From CAZTDD01 sp964612675 (GTDB taxonomy: Bacteria > Hinthialibacterota > Hinthialibacteria > Hinthialibacterales > JAKPRU01), in the NCBI GenBank assembly GCA_964612675.1, contig CAZTDD010000029.1, forward strand, positions 1 to 57,634: a stretch of 57,634 nt of DNA, in the 5' to 3' direction. The notes under the pieces were generated by a model. That model was not told where the DNA came from, did no database searches, and worked only from the letters and a program-made list of their open reading frames with translations. Shown one piece after another: positions 45,127 through 53,904 of the stretch (positions are counted from its first letter, which is position 1; each line of letters opens with the position of its first letter). The translations under genes were made by a program, and so were the position numbers.

Positions 45127-46227
45127 ATGCCAGACGACTCCATCGCACCCCCGGACCGCGTGCTGTCCGCGCTGTATAAGGTCCAAGTTCATTTCGCCAC
45201 ATTCCGGCAGTTGACCGGGGTCGACGACCCGTGGCAGCTGACAAAGGGGAAGATCCAAAAGTGTCGTGAACTCATGGGCCGCGAGGATCGCATCGTCCGA
45301 GGGCAACATCCTGGGGAAGACATCACGTGCGTCGCTTGGACGGACGGTGCCCATTGGCTTCTGCCCGAGGGCGTAAAGAATTACTCGAAAACAGTCGAAA
45401 CCGCTCAGCGGAGCGACAACGGATTGCTCGTTCAGCCGGTATGGCGCATGACCTTGCGGGAGATGTTGAGTCAACATTTCGCCAATCTTCGCCAGCTGGT
45501 TTTATCCATTGCCTACGACCTTGTCACCATCGACAACCTCAAAGAACAGCTGCCCAGCGACCACATCATGCTGAAAAAGGAGTTTCAGCGTTGTGAGCAG
45601 GTTGTGAGCGATTTGATCCAGGAACTCATGGATGAACGGGATCGCTTGGGGAAGGTCCTGACCAACAATGTCGAGTTGTATGAACGCATCATTATTACGG
45701 AACGGATGATCCAGTCGGGGGAGACCACGGAAGCGATACTCGGTTACAGCGTGAACGATCTGAAAGCCGCTCAAGAACATGTTCGGGATCTGTGTCAGCG
45801 TGAATTGAGCGTCTACGAGCACGTGCTGAATCTGACGCGAGGGCGGGTGCAAGAGGGTCTGCGGGGAGGAGAACAGACGCAACTAACCCGGACCTCCCGC
45901 TGGGATTACGCGATCCATCAATTCGAGGAACCTCCGGAAGGAATGGTCGGACTGGCTTCATTGATGTCTTTCGAGCGGAAACGTCTGTCGGCAATTGTCC
46001 GATCCCGGGAGGAGGAACTTGGACCGACCGAGGAAGGGCAGGAGGTGTTGGCGCAGGCCGAATCCGTCGAGCAGCCACCCGCTCCGGAACCCGAGGCGCC
46101 GCCCGAACCGAAGGTCGAGGAACCCAAGGAAGAAACGCCACAGGAAAAAGAGGCAAGGAAGGAAAGAGAGGCAAAGAGAAAACTGGTTCGCCGGATGGCT
46201 GCCGCCGAGCGCCGCGAGCGACGCTGA
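45127..46227 (+). CDS. coiled-coil protein of unknown function
   Basis: A 366-residue soluble protein with no signal peptide. I do not recognise a family. An N-terminal 110 residues with mixed strands ('EDITCVAWTDGAHWLLPEG') is followed by long helices (about 115-260) such as 'HIMLKKEFQRCEQVVSDLIQ' and 'DERDRLGKVLTNNVELYERI', likely coiled coil. The tail (about 300-366) is Pro/Glu-rich then strongly basic, ending 'AAERRERR'. This suggests a structural or nucleic-acid-associated protein. A TTGTAT-16-TATCCT promoter-like pair lies about 60 bases upstream. It is convergent with fmt (24-base gap). Confidence 0.65.
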   Translation: MPDDSIAPPDRVLSALYKVQVHFATFRQLTGVDDPWQLTKGKIQKCRELMGREDRIVRGQHPGEDITCVAWTDGAHWLLPEGVKNYSKTVETAQRSDNGLLVQPVWRMTLREMLSQHFANLRQLVLSIAYDLVTIDNLKEQLPSDHIMLKKEFQRCEQVVSDLIQELMDERDRLGKVLTNNVELYERIIITERMIQSGETTEAILGYSVNDLKAAQEHVRDLCQRELSVYEHVLNLTRGRVQEGLRGGEQTQLTRTSRWDYAIHQFEEPPEGMVGLASLMSFERKRLSAIVRSREEELGPTEEGQEVLAQAESVEQPPAPEPEAPPEPKVEEPKEETPQEKEARKEREAKRKLVRRMAAAERRERR

Positions 46228-46251
46228 ACCGAACTCGACGGACACAATCTA

Positions 46252-47184
46252 CTACTCAAATTGCGAGCCCGGCTCGACGCTGTGTCCACGGAGATATGCA
46301 GCAATGGGCATTGGTTTCTTTCCTGCCGGTTGGATTTCGAGCAGTTCCAATATCCCCTCCCCGGTATTTACCCGAACCGTCCCAAATGATGTATCTGCGA
46401 CTGTGCCCGGTGCCCCTTCGCTGGGAATGGATGGGACCTCCGTGCGCAGGATCTTGAACACTTTCCCCTCATAAGTTGTTCTCGCGCCTGGAGCGGGCGA
46501 CAACCCCCGCACCTGGTTGTGGATTTCCCCGGCAGAGCGTGTCCAGTCGATCGTTTCGTGTTTCGGTTTGATCAATCTGGCCCACGTCACCCGGCTCTCA
46601 TCCTGAGGAATGCGCGGTGCCGTACCGGCGGACACGTCGATAACAGTCTTCAACATCAGATGAGCGCCCTTTTCTGCGAGCCTGGCCGACAGGGTGCCGT
46701 AGTTGTCCTCGGGATGAATCGGCTCTTTTTCTTGGTAAATGATGTCGCCGGCATCCCACTCTTCCGAGAGGTACATTGTTGTGTTCCCGGTTTCCGTTTC
46801 TCCACGCATCAGCGCCCACTGAATCGGTGCGGCGCCGCGGTAGCGCGGCAGCAGCGATGGATGGAGATTCAGGACGCCTTTCGGAGGCAGCTCAAGCATC
46901 TCATTCGGTATCTTGGCGGCGTATGCTACGACCACAATCATTTCGGGCGAAGCCCGTCGGAGCCACGAAAGCGATTCCTCATCGAGACTCTCCGGCTGAA
47001 AGACAGAGAGATCGTATTGTGCGGCCAGTTTTTTCACGGGGGGTGCGGCGAGCCGGAGTCCGCGCCCCCGGGGACGATCCGGCTGTGTCAGTATTCCTTT
47101 TATCTCGACGCGATCGCTTTCGATGAACGCTCGTAATGTAGGGCATGCAAATTCCGGCGTACCACAAAAAACCAGTGGGATCAT
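46252..47184 (-). CDS. fmt: methionyl-tRNA formyltransferase
   Basis: A 310-residue enzyme, normal length, that formylates the initiator Met-tRNA using 10-formyl-THF in the cytoplasm. 'FCGTPEFACPTL' starts the domain, 'TQPDRPRGRG' is the tRNA-contact loop, 'NLHPSLLPRYRGAAPIQWAL' carries the catalytic Asn and His, and 'EEWDAGDIIYQ' the catalytic Asp. The C-terminal OB-type domain runs from about 205, with 'VRGLSPAPGARTTYEGKVFK'. It is not next to def here. The UroD-like gene lies 64 bases upstream on the same strand. The start at 47184 is fixed by the usual N-terminal beta-strand. Confidence 0.96.
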   Translation of the reverse strand: MIPLVFCGTPEFACPTLRAFIESDRVEIKGILTQPDRPRGRGLRLAAPPVKKLAAQYDLSVFQPESLDEESLSWLRRASPEMIVVVAYAAKIPNEMLELPPKGVLNLHPSLLPRYRGAAPIQWALMRGETETGNTTMYLSEEWDAGDIIYQEKEPIHPEDNYGTLSARLAEKGAHLMLKTVIDVSAGTAPRIPQDESRVTWARLIKPKHETIDWTRSAGEIHNQVRGLSPAPGARTTYEGKVFKILRTEVPSIPSEGAPGTVADTSFGTVRVNTGEGILELLEIQPAGKKPMPIAAYLRGHSVEPGSQFE

Positions 47185-47248
47185 GGCACAGACTCCCTAT
47201 GGAAGAAGATTCTCTACGGACCAAGAGACTTGTGAATGAAACAACACT

Positions 47249-48364
47249 TCAGTCTACGTGAATTGTCTCGATTCCGAATAGCTCTTTCTTGCATTTCATA
47301 TAGTACAGATAGTCTTCATAGTCCACATTTACCGGTACGCGATGGTCGACATGCGGGATGAAGCCACCCTCCGCCACTGTCGACTCGAGACGTTTCCATT
47401 CATCTAAAATGTCTCGTTTCGATTCGAGCTTGCGCTTGTCATAACCGCCCATGAGAAGTAGATCCTTCCCGTACTCTTTTCGAAGCGCAACCGGATCCGA
47501 CCCCGCATGGACTTCTATTGGGAACATGCAGTTGTATCCGGCCTGCAGCCAGATGGAGACGACGGGACGGATGTTTCCGTCGCAGTCCGTGAAAATCACA
47601 GTGACCCCGTGTCGATTCAGGATATCCGCGATTCGTTTGTAGCGTGGGAAGAGCATCTCTCTGAACATACGCGGCGAGATCATCGGTCCCTGATTGAAAC
47701 AGATGTCCTCCCAACCGCAGCCGACGTCGACTTCGATTTCGCGGAGCAGGGGAGTGATCGTCTCAAGGACCAGCTCGCACATATGGTCGACCATGTCTTC
47801 AACCAGCGGTCGATCATCATGGACAAGATAACAGATCTGTTCAAAACCGATCCAATCCCTCAGTTTTCCAAACATCGAGCCGACGTTGATCGAGACCGCC
47901 TCGTTGCTATTTCGTACCTGGGAACGTAGTCCGTCGAGATCGTACGCATAGCGGTCCGGATGACGAGGATCGAGACGCTCTTTGAATTCCTCCCACGTTT
48001 TGCGGTCTTTCACGGGGAAATCGAAGTAGTGCGGTATTGTGGACGTTCCATTGGTATATACCTCCGCAATGACGCCCTGTTCATCGCGCACGACTTGAGT
48101 TTCACCTCGCTCTTCAAGAACCTCGGGCTCGAACGGGGGAATCAGGTCCAGCACAACGGGCAACTCGAAAAAGCGCTCGCAGCCGAAGAATCGCTCGACG
48201 GATTCGTGATCGTTGAGATGATTCGGAAGGCCCCGCGAATGCCACTTCGCAAAACACTCCTTCCAATAGCCGAATTCCATATGGGGGATGCGATCCAACG
48301 ACTGGAAATGCATACATCTGCGAAAACGTTCTCGGGGGGAAAGACGGGTATCCGAACGACGCAT
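47249..48364 (-). CDS. UroD-like protein (corrinoid methyltransferase superfamily)
   Basis: A 371-residue TIM-barrel protein of the uroporphyrinogen decarboxylase / MtaA superfamily. It is of the divergent branch common in planctomycete-like bacteria and unlikely to be a true HemE. It opens 'LSPRERFRRCMHFQSLDRIP' and carries 'VFTDCDGNIRPVVSIWLQAG' style sequence and 'MGGYDKRKLESKRDILDEWK' near the end. Members transfer methyl groups from corrinoid proteins or act in unknown one-carbon steps. Partner possibility: the corrinoid protein at 26051. ATG 48364 is preferred over TTG 48373 because GGAGGAG lies 10 bases before it. It lies upstream of fmt and downstream of a hairpin behind rlpA. Confidence 0.8.
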   Translation of the reverse strand: MRRSDTRLSPRERFRRCMHFQSLDRIPHMEFGYWKECFAKWHSRGLPNHLNDHESVERFFGCERFFELPVVLDLIPPFEPEVLEERGETQVVRDEQGVIAEVYTNGTSTIPHYFDFPVKDRKTWEEFKERLDPRHPDRYAYDLDGLRSQVRNSNEAVSINVGSMFGKLRDWIGFEQICYLVHDDRPLVEDMVDHMCELVLETITPLLREIEVDVGCGWEDICFNQGPMISPRMFREMLFPRYKRIADILNRHGVTVIFTDCDGNIRPVVSIWLQAGYNCMFPIEVHAGSDPVALRKEYGKDLLLMGGYDKRKLESKRDILDEWKRLESTVAEGGFIPHVDHRVPVNVDYEDYLYYMKCKKELFGIETIHVD

Positions 48365-48436
48365 CTGCGACAATCTCCTCCTTGCATATTCGGGTCGGTC
48401 ATCGCTCTAGTGAAGGACGTTGTAGTACAAAACGTA

Positions 48437-48460
48437 AAGGGCGGTGCAGAGACCGCCCTT
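48437..48460. terminator. hairpin after rlpA
   Basis: AAGGGCGGT (48437-48445) pairs perfectly with ACCGCCCTT (48452-48460) around a 6-base loop. On the minus strand it is followed by TACGTTTTG, a weak T-run. It lies 33 bases past the rlpA stop and before the UroD-like gene. Confidence 0.6.
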
Positions 48461-48492
48461 CGGTAAGCTGTCCGCAAAAAGAAATGGGGTGA

Positions 48493-48888
48493 TCAACCAG
48501 GTAAATTTTCGATGTCCACCCGGACATGCGCCAACCCCTGCCGCACAAAATGAAGTTTCCTTGCGGCTTTGTAGGACACATCGATCACACGACCGCGAAT
48601 AAACGGCCCGCGATCGTTGATCCGGAGCTTGACGCTTTTACCGTTCTCCAGGTTTGTGACTTTCACTTTGGAACCGAACGGCAGCGTCCGATGGGCCGCT
48701 GTCATCGCGTTCATGTTGAAACGCTCACCGCTGGCCGTCGTGTTGCCGTGGTGATTTCGCCCATACCATGACGCGAGACCGTGTTGGGGGTAGCGTGTTC
48801 GGCCGTACCGTTTCGGGCCTCCGGAACACGATACCAGAAGAAAGGCGAGAGTGAGAAATGCTACGAGTTTTAAATAACGTGTGGGCAT
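48493..48888 (-). CDS. rlpA: RlpA-like lipoprotein (double-psi beta-barrel)
   Basis: A 131-residue lipoprotein. The signal is MPTRYLKLVAFLTLAFLLVS followed by Cys21 in 'LLVSC', a lipobox. The DPBB domain is complete: 'GLASWYGRNHHGNTTASGER', 'MTAAHRTLPFGSKVKVTNL', 'KLRINDRGPFIRGRVIDVS', with the catalytic Asp of 'INDRGPF'. RlpA cuts naked glycan strands at the septum, attached to the outer membrane. It is short and lacks a SPOR domain. ATG 48888 has GGAGGT 7 bases upstream. A hairpin terminator follows. Confidence 0.9.
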   Translation of the reverse strand: MPTRYLKLVAFLTLAFLLVSCSGGPKRYGRTRYPQHGLASWYGRNHHGNTTASGERFNMNAMTAAHRTLPFGSKVKVTNLENGKSVKLRINDRGPFIRGRVIDVSYKAARKLHFVRQGLAHVRVDIENLPG

Positions 48889-49278
48889 GGTTCTGACCTC
48901 CGTGTCTGTCCCCATAGCCCGGTGAAAGGTATCGACGAATTACAAGGGTATTGGAAGCACCATTCGCTGCTTCCGACCCGACAGTGTACGTAAGATACTA
49001 CAGTAAACTCTACTCCTCGTCAAACAAATATCGACGGGAATTCGGCGACCTTAACCTATATCCTAAATTCGGCAGTTGAAACTCGAGCGCGGTTCCTGAG
49101 CCCGTCGAAGGGCCGCATGGGTATTGGTGATCGGCCTTTCGAGAAGATTAAGAACCGAGCACCAAAGGGGTGACAGATAAGGATGATCACTACTTGTGAA
49201 ACGTGAACGGTTTGCAGCCGTCATACTGTTTTTAACTGCCGAATGTAGATCCATTGGACGAGAATGGCGAGGTGTATT
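48889..49278. other. intergenic region with repeat element
   Basis: About 390 bases without a convincing gene. It contains the element at 49063-49247 and little else. The rlpA promoter must lie at its left end. Confidence 0.55.
49063..49247. repeat. MITE-like element with inverted ends
   Basis: ATTCGGCAGTT (49067-49077) is the exact inverse of AACTGCCGAAT (49234-49244). With flanks the ends match over about 18 bases with 2-3 mismatches. Inside is GGTTCCTGAGCCCGTCGAAG, a widespread intergenic repeat core, but no open frame. A 185-base unit with terminal inverted repeats suggests a non-autonomous transposable element. Confidence 0.6.
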
Positions 49279-49560
49279 TCAGGCGTTGCGAGAATGCGAC
49301 AGGACCTCGGCAAGGATTTCGAGCTTCTTCACAAGATCCTCCCACACAGCGGTCGTTACAGGATAGCCGATCGGTCCCTTTCCCTCTTCCACGGCACGGA
49401 TTTCATTTCGCATAGTCTCCAGAAACCGTGGAAGGTTGCTAACAGTCAGCCAAGGGGACAACTTGACCGGACCGACAAGATTGCCCCTCCTATTCAAAGA
49501 CTGGTCGACCTGCTCCAGGAGATTCTGTACCTTCCGGATCCCTTCGTTATCCGACGCCAT
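49279..49560 (-). CDS. small helical protein of unknown function
   Basis: A 93-residue protein without signal or membrane segment. It begins MASDNEGIRKVQNLLEQVDQ and continues 'PWLTVSNLPRFLETMRNEIR' and 'PVTTAVWEDLVKKLEILAEV', so mostly helices. I do not recognise a family. CGAGG lies about 11 bases before the ATG. It follows the polytopic membrane protein gene by 84 bases on the same strand. Low-complexity or antisense origin is unlikely given the balanced composition, but it could be spurious. Confidence 0.5.
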   Translation of the reverse strand: MASDNEGIRKVQNLLEQVDQSLNRRGNLVGPVKLSPWLTVSNLPRFLETMRNEIRAVEEGKGPIGYPVTTAVWEDLVKKLEILAEVLSHSRNA

Positions 49561-49644
49561 GGTCAGATTGTCCTCGCTTTGGGATGCAGCACTCAGGCTG
49601 TCTTCGACGACGAACGATCAATCCCGCCCCCGGGAGCAGGACCT

Positions 49645-51192
49645 CTAGTTCGGTAGAGGCCAGCTGCTGACACGCAGATTATTATACAACACGTGCAGAA
49701 TCGCTAGCGAGCCGGAAAAAGTTATCAGCGGCCGTACAAGGAACAACCACGTCGCTTTGTCCTCCATTCTGCGGCGAAAGCAGAGAAGCAGAAAGAAGAG
49801 CGCGGGAAGCGTTAAGCCGGAAAATATGTCCCAATCCTGCGGGAACTTCCGATCCGGTCGCCAGACAATGCTATATACAAAATAGAATCCCGCGAGCAGT
49901 CCCAGAAAGATCTCGTTGGAACCGATTCTCGGTCGGAAAGGACGGCAAACGAAATACAGAACCAGGCCACAGAGTATCGGCGAGAGATGAAAGTACTCGT
50001 TCACCATGGTCAGAATAGTATTGGGAGAAGCGATTTCCGATGCTGTGCGGAACATCGCTCCATCGGCACCCACCTGCATCACCTGTGGACCCCAGAAATG
50101 CTCCCACATGGCCTGGGCGTCTCCCCCATAACCGTACCAGAGCATCCAGAGAGCAAATGAGACAATACAGATCGCGAAGATCCCGACAATTGACGCCGTG
50201 TCTCGTATCCACAAGTCGGTCCTTTTGGCCTGAATCCTGTACCGCAGGTAGGGAAGCAGCAGAAATGCGGGGATCCACCAACCAGCGGATAAATGAGTCG
50301 CAAATAAAACAGCAAACGAAATTCCCACCGCTGCGGCCGAACGAGTACTATGCAAATACGCGATCCCGAAGTAGAGAAACCCCGCAAATGCGACCATAAG
50401 CACCGCGTAGATTTCGATGTTCCCGATAAACAGTTGAGTGAATCCACCGGAAGAAAGAAGCGCCAGCAGCCAAAGCAGTCGCTCGTCTTTCTCAGGAGCG
50501 AGGTAGCCGAGCGTCGGCCACAGAATCGCCACCGTCGCGAAGCCGCAAAGATAGGTTGTTAATGCGATACTCGCTAACGGAGGCCAGGCTCCTATCCATA
50601 TTCCGATAAGCGTCGCACCTCGGAATACCAATGTTCCCAAGGGTTCTCGAAGATACCGTATCCAGTGCCGGGGATGGATACTATGGACGAGCCAGTCATA
50701 CCCGTCCGGCGAAAGGTTTTGACTGTGGAACAGCCATAGGAAAAGCAAAATGATGGGGATCGTGATCCATACTTTTGTTGTCCAGTATCCCCGGCGGCCC
50801 AGAGCGCGGGCAGCCTTCCATAGGCTGCCGTAAAAGCCTCGTTCCGCAACGGGATGGAGGAGAATCGGCACGGAAACCGCCCACAAGGCGATGATTGCAA
50901 GCGGAAAACGATTAGGGATGATAAATGCCCACAATTTCACGGGCATTTGTGTCAACAAACAGAAGATCGTGAGAATCCCCGCGAAGACGACGGGGAAAAG
51001 AGCAAGAAACGGTCGATCCGGGTACTCTCGTTTCCGCGCATCGCCGGCTATCGCAAAAAGGAGCAAAACCGGGATGAACATCCAGGCCGGTAGAGGCATG
51101 TTTTGCATGGGACCTGCAACAAGAGCGCCTACGGCCGCGCTGGCTGCGAATACGCTCATGAGTATGAAATCGCGCCGATCGGCAGGTATCAT
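49645..51192 (-). CDS. polytopic membrane protein (GT-C glycosyltransferase-like)
   Basis: A 515-residue integral membrane protein with about 11-12 hydrophobic segments. 'LSPDGYDWLVHS' after about 165 residues has the acidic D..D loop seen near the first extracellular loop of GT-C glycosyltransferases, which use lipid-linked sugars. Later 'ATHLSAGWWIPAFLLLPYLR' and 'WRPDRKFPQDWDIFSGLTLP' resemble mannosyltransferase-type repeats. The assignment is only by topology and this loop. The CRTAC1 gene lies 126 bases upstream on the same strand and may share a transcript. ATG 51192 follows GAGGTGAGCC. Confidence 0.6.
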   Translation of the reverse strand: MIPADRRDFILMSVFAASAAVGALVAGPMQNMPLPAWMFIPVLLLFAIAGDARKREYPDRPFLALFPVVFAGILTIFCLLTQMPVKLWAFIIPNRFPLAIIALWAVSVPILLHPVAERGFYGSLWKAARALGRRGYWTTKVWITIPIILLFLWLFHSQNLSPDGYDWLVHSIHPRHWIRYLREPLGTLVFRGATLIGIWIGAWPPLASIALTTYLCGFATVAILWPTLGYLAPEKDERLLWLLALLSSGGFTQLFIGNIEIYAVLMVAFAGFLYFGIAYLHSTRSAAAVGISFAVLFATHLSAGWWIPAFLLLPYLRYRIQAKRTDLWIRDTASIVGIFAICIVSFALWMLWYGYGGDAQAMWEHFWGPQVMQVGADGAMFRTASEIASPNTILTMVNEYFHLSPILCGLVLYFVCRPFRPRIGSNEIFLGLLAGFYFVYSIVWRPDRKFPQDWDIFSGLTLPALFFLLLCFRRRMEDKATWLFLVRPLITFSGSLAILHVLYNNLRVSSWPLPN

Positions 51193-51318
51193 GGCTCACC
51201 TCTGGACCGCGCAGAATACCCTGCTTTTCGATTTGAGGGTAGCGAAGCCGAGTTCGATCTGCAGGCGAGCGGCCCGGGTTGTATCAATGGGTGGAGAAAC
51301 CGATTCCTTCAGGGATCT

Positions 51319-52986
51319 CTATTTCTTTCGCTGGACAAGCAGACGTTGATTGGCCTTTACGTTTTCGATGGTCTGTGTACTCCCATCGGGCCAGCGGACC
51401 TCGATACGATCCACGGTAGCCGCATCGCCCAGACCGAAGTGAAGATCGGCGGTGTTTTGCGACAAGAAACTCGCCGCGCAACGAAGCTCATGGATCGCTC
51501 GTCGACCATCGAAATCGATGATCGCTCGTGAACCGTAGGCCGGCATGTTGTTCTCGTCGACCAGCGCCAGCTGAAGCCAGTTGCCCACAGTGCTTTGATT
51601 CTCAAGGTAAAAAGGACGGCCGTCGAGATTGTTCACGACGATATCCAGGTCGCCGTCTCGGTCGAAATCGCCGAGTGCCGACCCTCGGCTCACACCGCGT
51701 ACTTTCATGCCCGGTCCCGCTCGGTCGGTGATATCCTCGAAGGAACCGTCTCTTTTGTTGAGATGAACAAGCGGAAGCTGGGCATATCCCTCGAATCCCT
51801 TCAATTCTTCTGCAACCGGATAGACATGCCCCGTCGAGAAATGGATATCCGGCCATCCGTCGTTATCGAAGTCCTCAAGGAGCGCACCGAAAGTGACCCG
51901 CCGTTGCGAAGGCCATCCGATGTTCGTTTCAAGAGAAACCTCAATGAAAATGTCGCCTTCGTTGCGATAAAGAACGTTTTGCTCCCAGTCATAATTTGCA
52001 ACAAGCAGGTCGATGTCGAGGTCGCCGTCATAATCGGTTGCGGCGACCCCCATGCTGCCCTGCGCTTTGCCACTATCGCTGAGGCTGACGCAGTACTCCA
52101 ACGACACTTCTTCAAAAAAACCCTTCCCGTCGTTCATATAAAAGTGGTTTCCGGTCGAGTCGTTGGTGATATAGATATCGAGATCGCTGTCATTATCGAA
52201 GTCACTTGTAATAACGGTGAATCCTCTTCCGTTGGTCAGCGGTTCGATACCGCGCTCTTTCGTGACATCAGTGAACGTTCCATCACCGTTGTTGAGAAAC
52301 AGATGATCGGGAGCGGGCTCGAATGATGCGGGACCGATGAAAGCCATCTTGCCGTAGAAATCGCTCATCTTGCCCTTCTTTTCAGCGATTTCAGGAGAAA
52401 AATACGCATAATTGCTAACGTACAGATCGAGGTCGCCGTCAATATCGAAATCCGCAAAAGCCGCACCGGTGCTCCACCCGTCCACCTGAGCACCCCCTGC
52501 GTCCGGGACAACGGTGAATTTACCCCCGTTGTTTTGATAAAGCTTGTTCAACCCGTAGTTCGTTAGATACGCGTCCAGATCGCCGTCGCCGTCATAGTCG
52601 GCGAATACTGCGCCCGTTCCGAATCCTTCGTCCCCCAGTCCGTATTCCTCCGTGGCGTTCCGGAATGTTCCATCGCCGTTGTTGACAAAAAGAGCGTTTT
52701 GCGGCGGATTAGGCTCCTTCTTGCCGTGAACGTCCGAACCGTTGATCAAATAGACATCGTCCCAACCGTCTCCGTTGATATCCACGACCGAAACCCCGGC
52801 CCCTTTCGCTTCCACAATATATTCTTTGACCGGAGAGCCGTTTACTTGCTGAAAATCGAGACCGACTTCCTCTGCGCGCTCGACAAACGAGACCGGAGCC
52901 CCGGAGGCATTCGGGAGGATCCATAGTGACAGGAGCAGCAACAAGGTTGTGTATCGCACGGTGAAGAGACTCACACGCCTGTTCAT
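51319..52986 (-). CDS. CRTAC1 family secreted FG-GAP protein
   Basis: A 555-residue exported protein with signal MNRRVSLFTVRYTTLLLLLS and cleavage near residue 30 ('ASG-AP'). At least eight VCBS/FG-GAP repeats (for example 'VFADYDGDGDLDAYLTNYG', 'TSDFDNDSDLDIYITND', 'LGDFDRDGDLDIVVNNLDGR') form a propeller. A C-terminal ASPIC/UnbV domain follows, ending 'VDRIEVRWPDGSTQTIENVK'. CRTAC1 proteins are common surface or periplasmic proteins; function unknown, with calcium binding likely. ATG 52986 has AAAGGGATAGAT before it; an in-frame start at 53007 is less suited to the signal. It is the second large FG-GAP protein in the window, not closely related to the giant one. Confidence 0.88.
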   Translation of the reverse strand: MNRRVSLFTVRYTTLLLLLSLWILPNASGAPVSFVERAEEVGLDFQQVNGSPVKEYIVEAKGAGVSVVDINGDGWDDVYLINGSDVHGKKEPNPPQNALFVNNGDGTFRNATEEYGLGDEGFGTGAVFADYDGDGDLDAYLTNYGLNKLYQNNGGKFTVVPDAGGAQVDGWSTGAAFADFDIDGDLDLYVSNYAYFSPEIAEKKGKMSDFYGKMAFIGPASFEPAPDHLFLNNGDGTFTDVTKERGIEPLTNGRGFTVITSDFDNDSDLDIYITNDSTGNHFYMNDGKGFFEEVSLEYCVSLSDSGKAQGSMGVAATDYDGDLDIDLLVANYDWEQNVLYRNEGDIFIEVSLETNIGWPSQRRVTFGALLEDFDNDGWPDIHFSTGHVYPVAEELKGFEGYAQLPLVHLNKRDGSFEDITDRAGPGMKVRGVSRGSALGDFDRDGDLDIVVNNLDGRPFYLENQSTVGNWLQLALVDENNMPAYGSRAIIDFDGRRAIHELRCAASFLSQNTADLHFGLGDAATVDRIEVRWPDGSTQTIENVKANQRLLVQRKK

Positions 52987-53442
52987 ATCTATCCCTTTCT
53001 CAAACACGCTACTTATCGCTCTGGAGTAGACGATTTTATGCTACCAGAGAAGCCGTAGGCGGCAATGGACAGTATACGGCAGTGTTTTCCGCCCGTTCCA
53101 CCGGGAACCGAGGCGATCGTCCAGCGCAATCCATAGCAGAAACAGGGAAACGTATAGCGCATTGGAGCGACGTTGGTTGTAGAAGGGGGTACCGATAGGC
53201 AGCGACACACGAAAAGCGTGAAGTCCGGCTGTAGTCCTGTTTTCGGATGCTTTCTTGAAAACGGACAAAGAGATCCCGTTTGTTTGGCTTACGCAAAAAG
53301 GAGCGCGATCCGGGATCGCGCTCCTATCGGCCAAACTCCATTCACATTACGTAGTCCAAGGACAAAGTCCGAAACTGATCAAGGTCCCCGCTGCCGCTTT
53401 ACAAAACCATCCCTCAACTCTGCACGAGAGAAGCGATCCAGC
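52987..53442. other. intergenic region with terminator and possible gene remnant
   Basis: About 455 bases. It holds the hup terminator at 53295-53325. On the minus strand a stretch near 53180-53041 encodes 'YVSLFLLWIALDDRLGSRW', which looks like the end of a membrane protein, but it has no start or ribosome site, so it may be a decayed remnant. It is not annotated as a gene. Confidence 0.4.
53295..53325 (-). terminator. Rho-independent terminator of hup
   Basis: AGGAGCGCGATC (53299-53310) pairs perfectly with GATCGCGCTCCT (53314-53325) around CGG. Minus-strand reading gives TTTTT directly after (53299-53295). It lies about 118 bases past the hup stop. Confidence 0.85.
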
Positions 53443-53754
53443 TTACTTTTTGGTTCCTAAGACAGCGTCTTTGCAGGCTTTGGAAATCCTGAATTTGAGA
53501 ACCGTCTTTGCGGGAATCTTGACCGGTTCGCCGGTTTGCGGATTGCGTCCCATCCGGGCTTTCCGCTTGACCAGTACCAGTTTACCAAACCCCGGAATCG
53601 TGAACCCTTTCTTGGCTTCTTTGTAACCGATCTCGGCCAGCTGATCGAGGACTTCGGCTACCACTTTCTTTTGGAGTCCCACGCGATCGGCCAACGTTGA
53701 AATCAGTTGGGCTTTTGTCATGGGCTTGGCGGTTTTCCGAGCTGTTTTTGCCAT
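53443..53754 (-). CDS. hup: HU family DNA-binding protein
   Basis: A 103-residue histone-like protein with an Ala/Lys N-terminal tail of about 12 residues (MAKTARKTAKPM) before the HU core. 'TKAQLISTLADRVGLQKKVV' is helix 1-2. The DNA-bending arm is 'FGKLVLVKRKARMGRNPQTG' with the intercalating Pro in 'GRNPQTG'. It compacts and bends DNA as a dimer. ATG 53754 has GGAGG upstream; a TTG at 53763 in frame is not needed. It follows tatD by 150 bases and ends in a clear terminator. Confidence 0.93.
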   Translation of the reverse strand: MAKTARKTAKPMTKAQLISTLADRVGLQKKVVAEVLDQLAEIGYKEAKKGFTIPGFGKLVLVKRKARMGRNPQTGEPVKIPAKTVLKFRISKACKDAVLGTKK

Positions 53755-53904
53755 CTCTCTCAATCCTCCAGTATGTGTGGATGTTTGATCTACAGATCGG
53801 CTCTATCTTACTCCTCTTTCTCACGGATTTCCACAAAAAAATCGCTGTTGAGAGCAATTTTTTGCAGTCGTACCAAGGACAAACGCCTTCCGGTATGCGA
53901 AAAG

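Noticed and set aside
53041..53334. 97-codon minus-strand frame with a hydrophobic stretch
   Set aside because: It starts inside the hup terminator region, has no ribosome site and overlaps two other frames of equal quality; noted only as a possible remnant.
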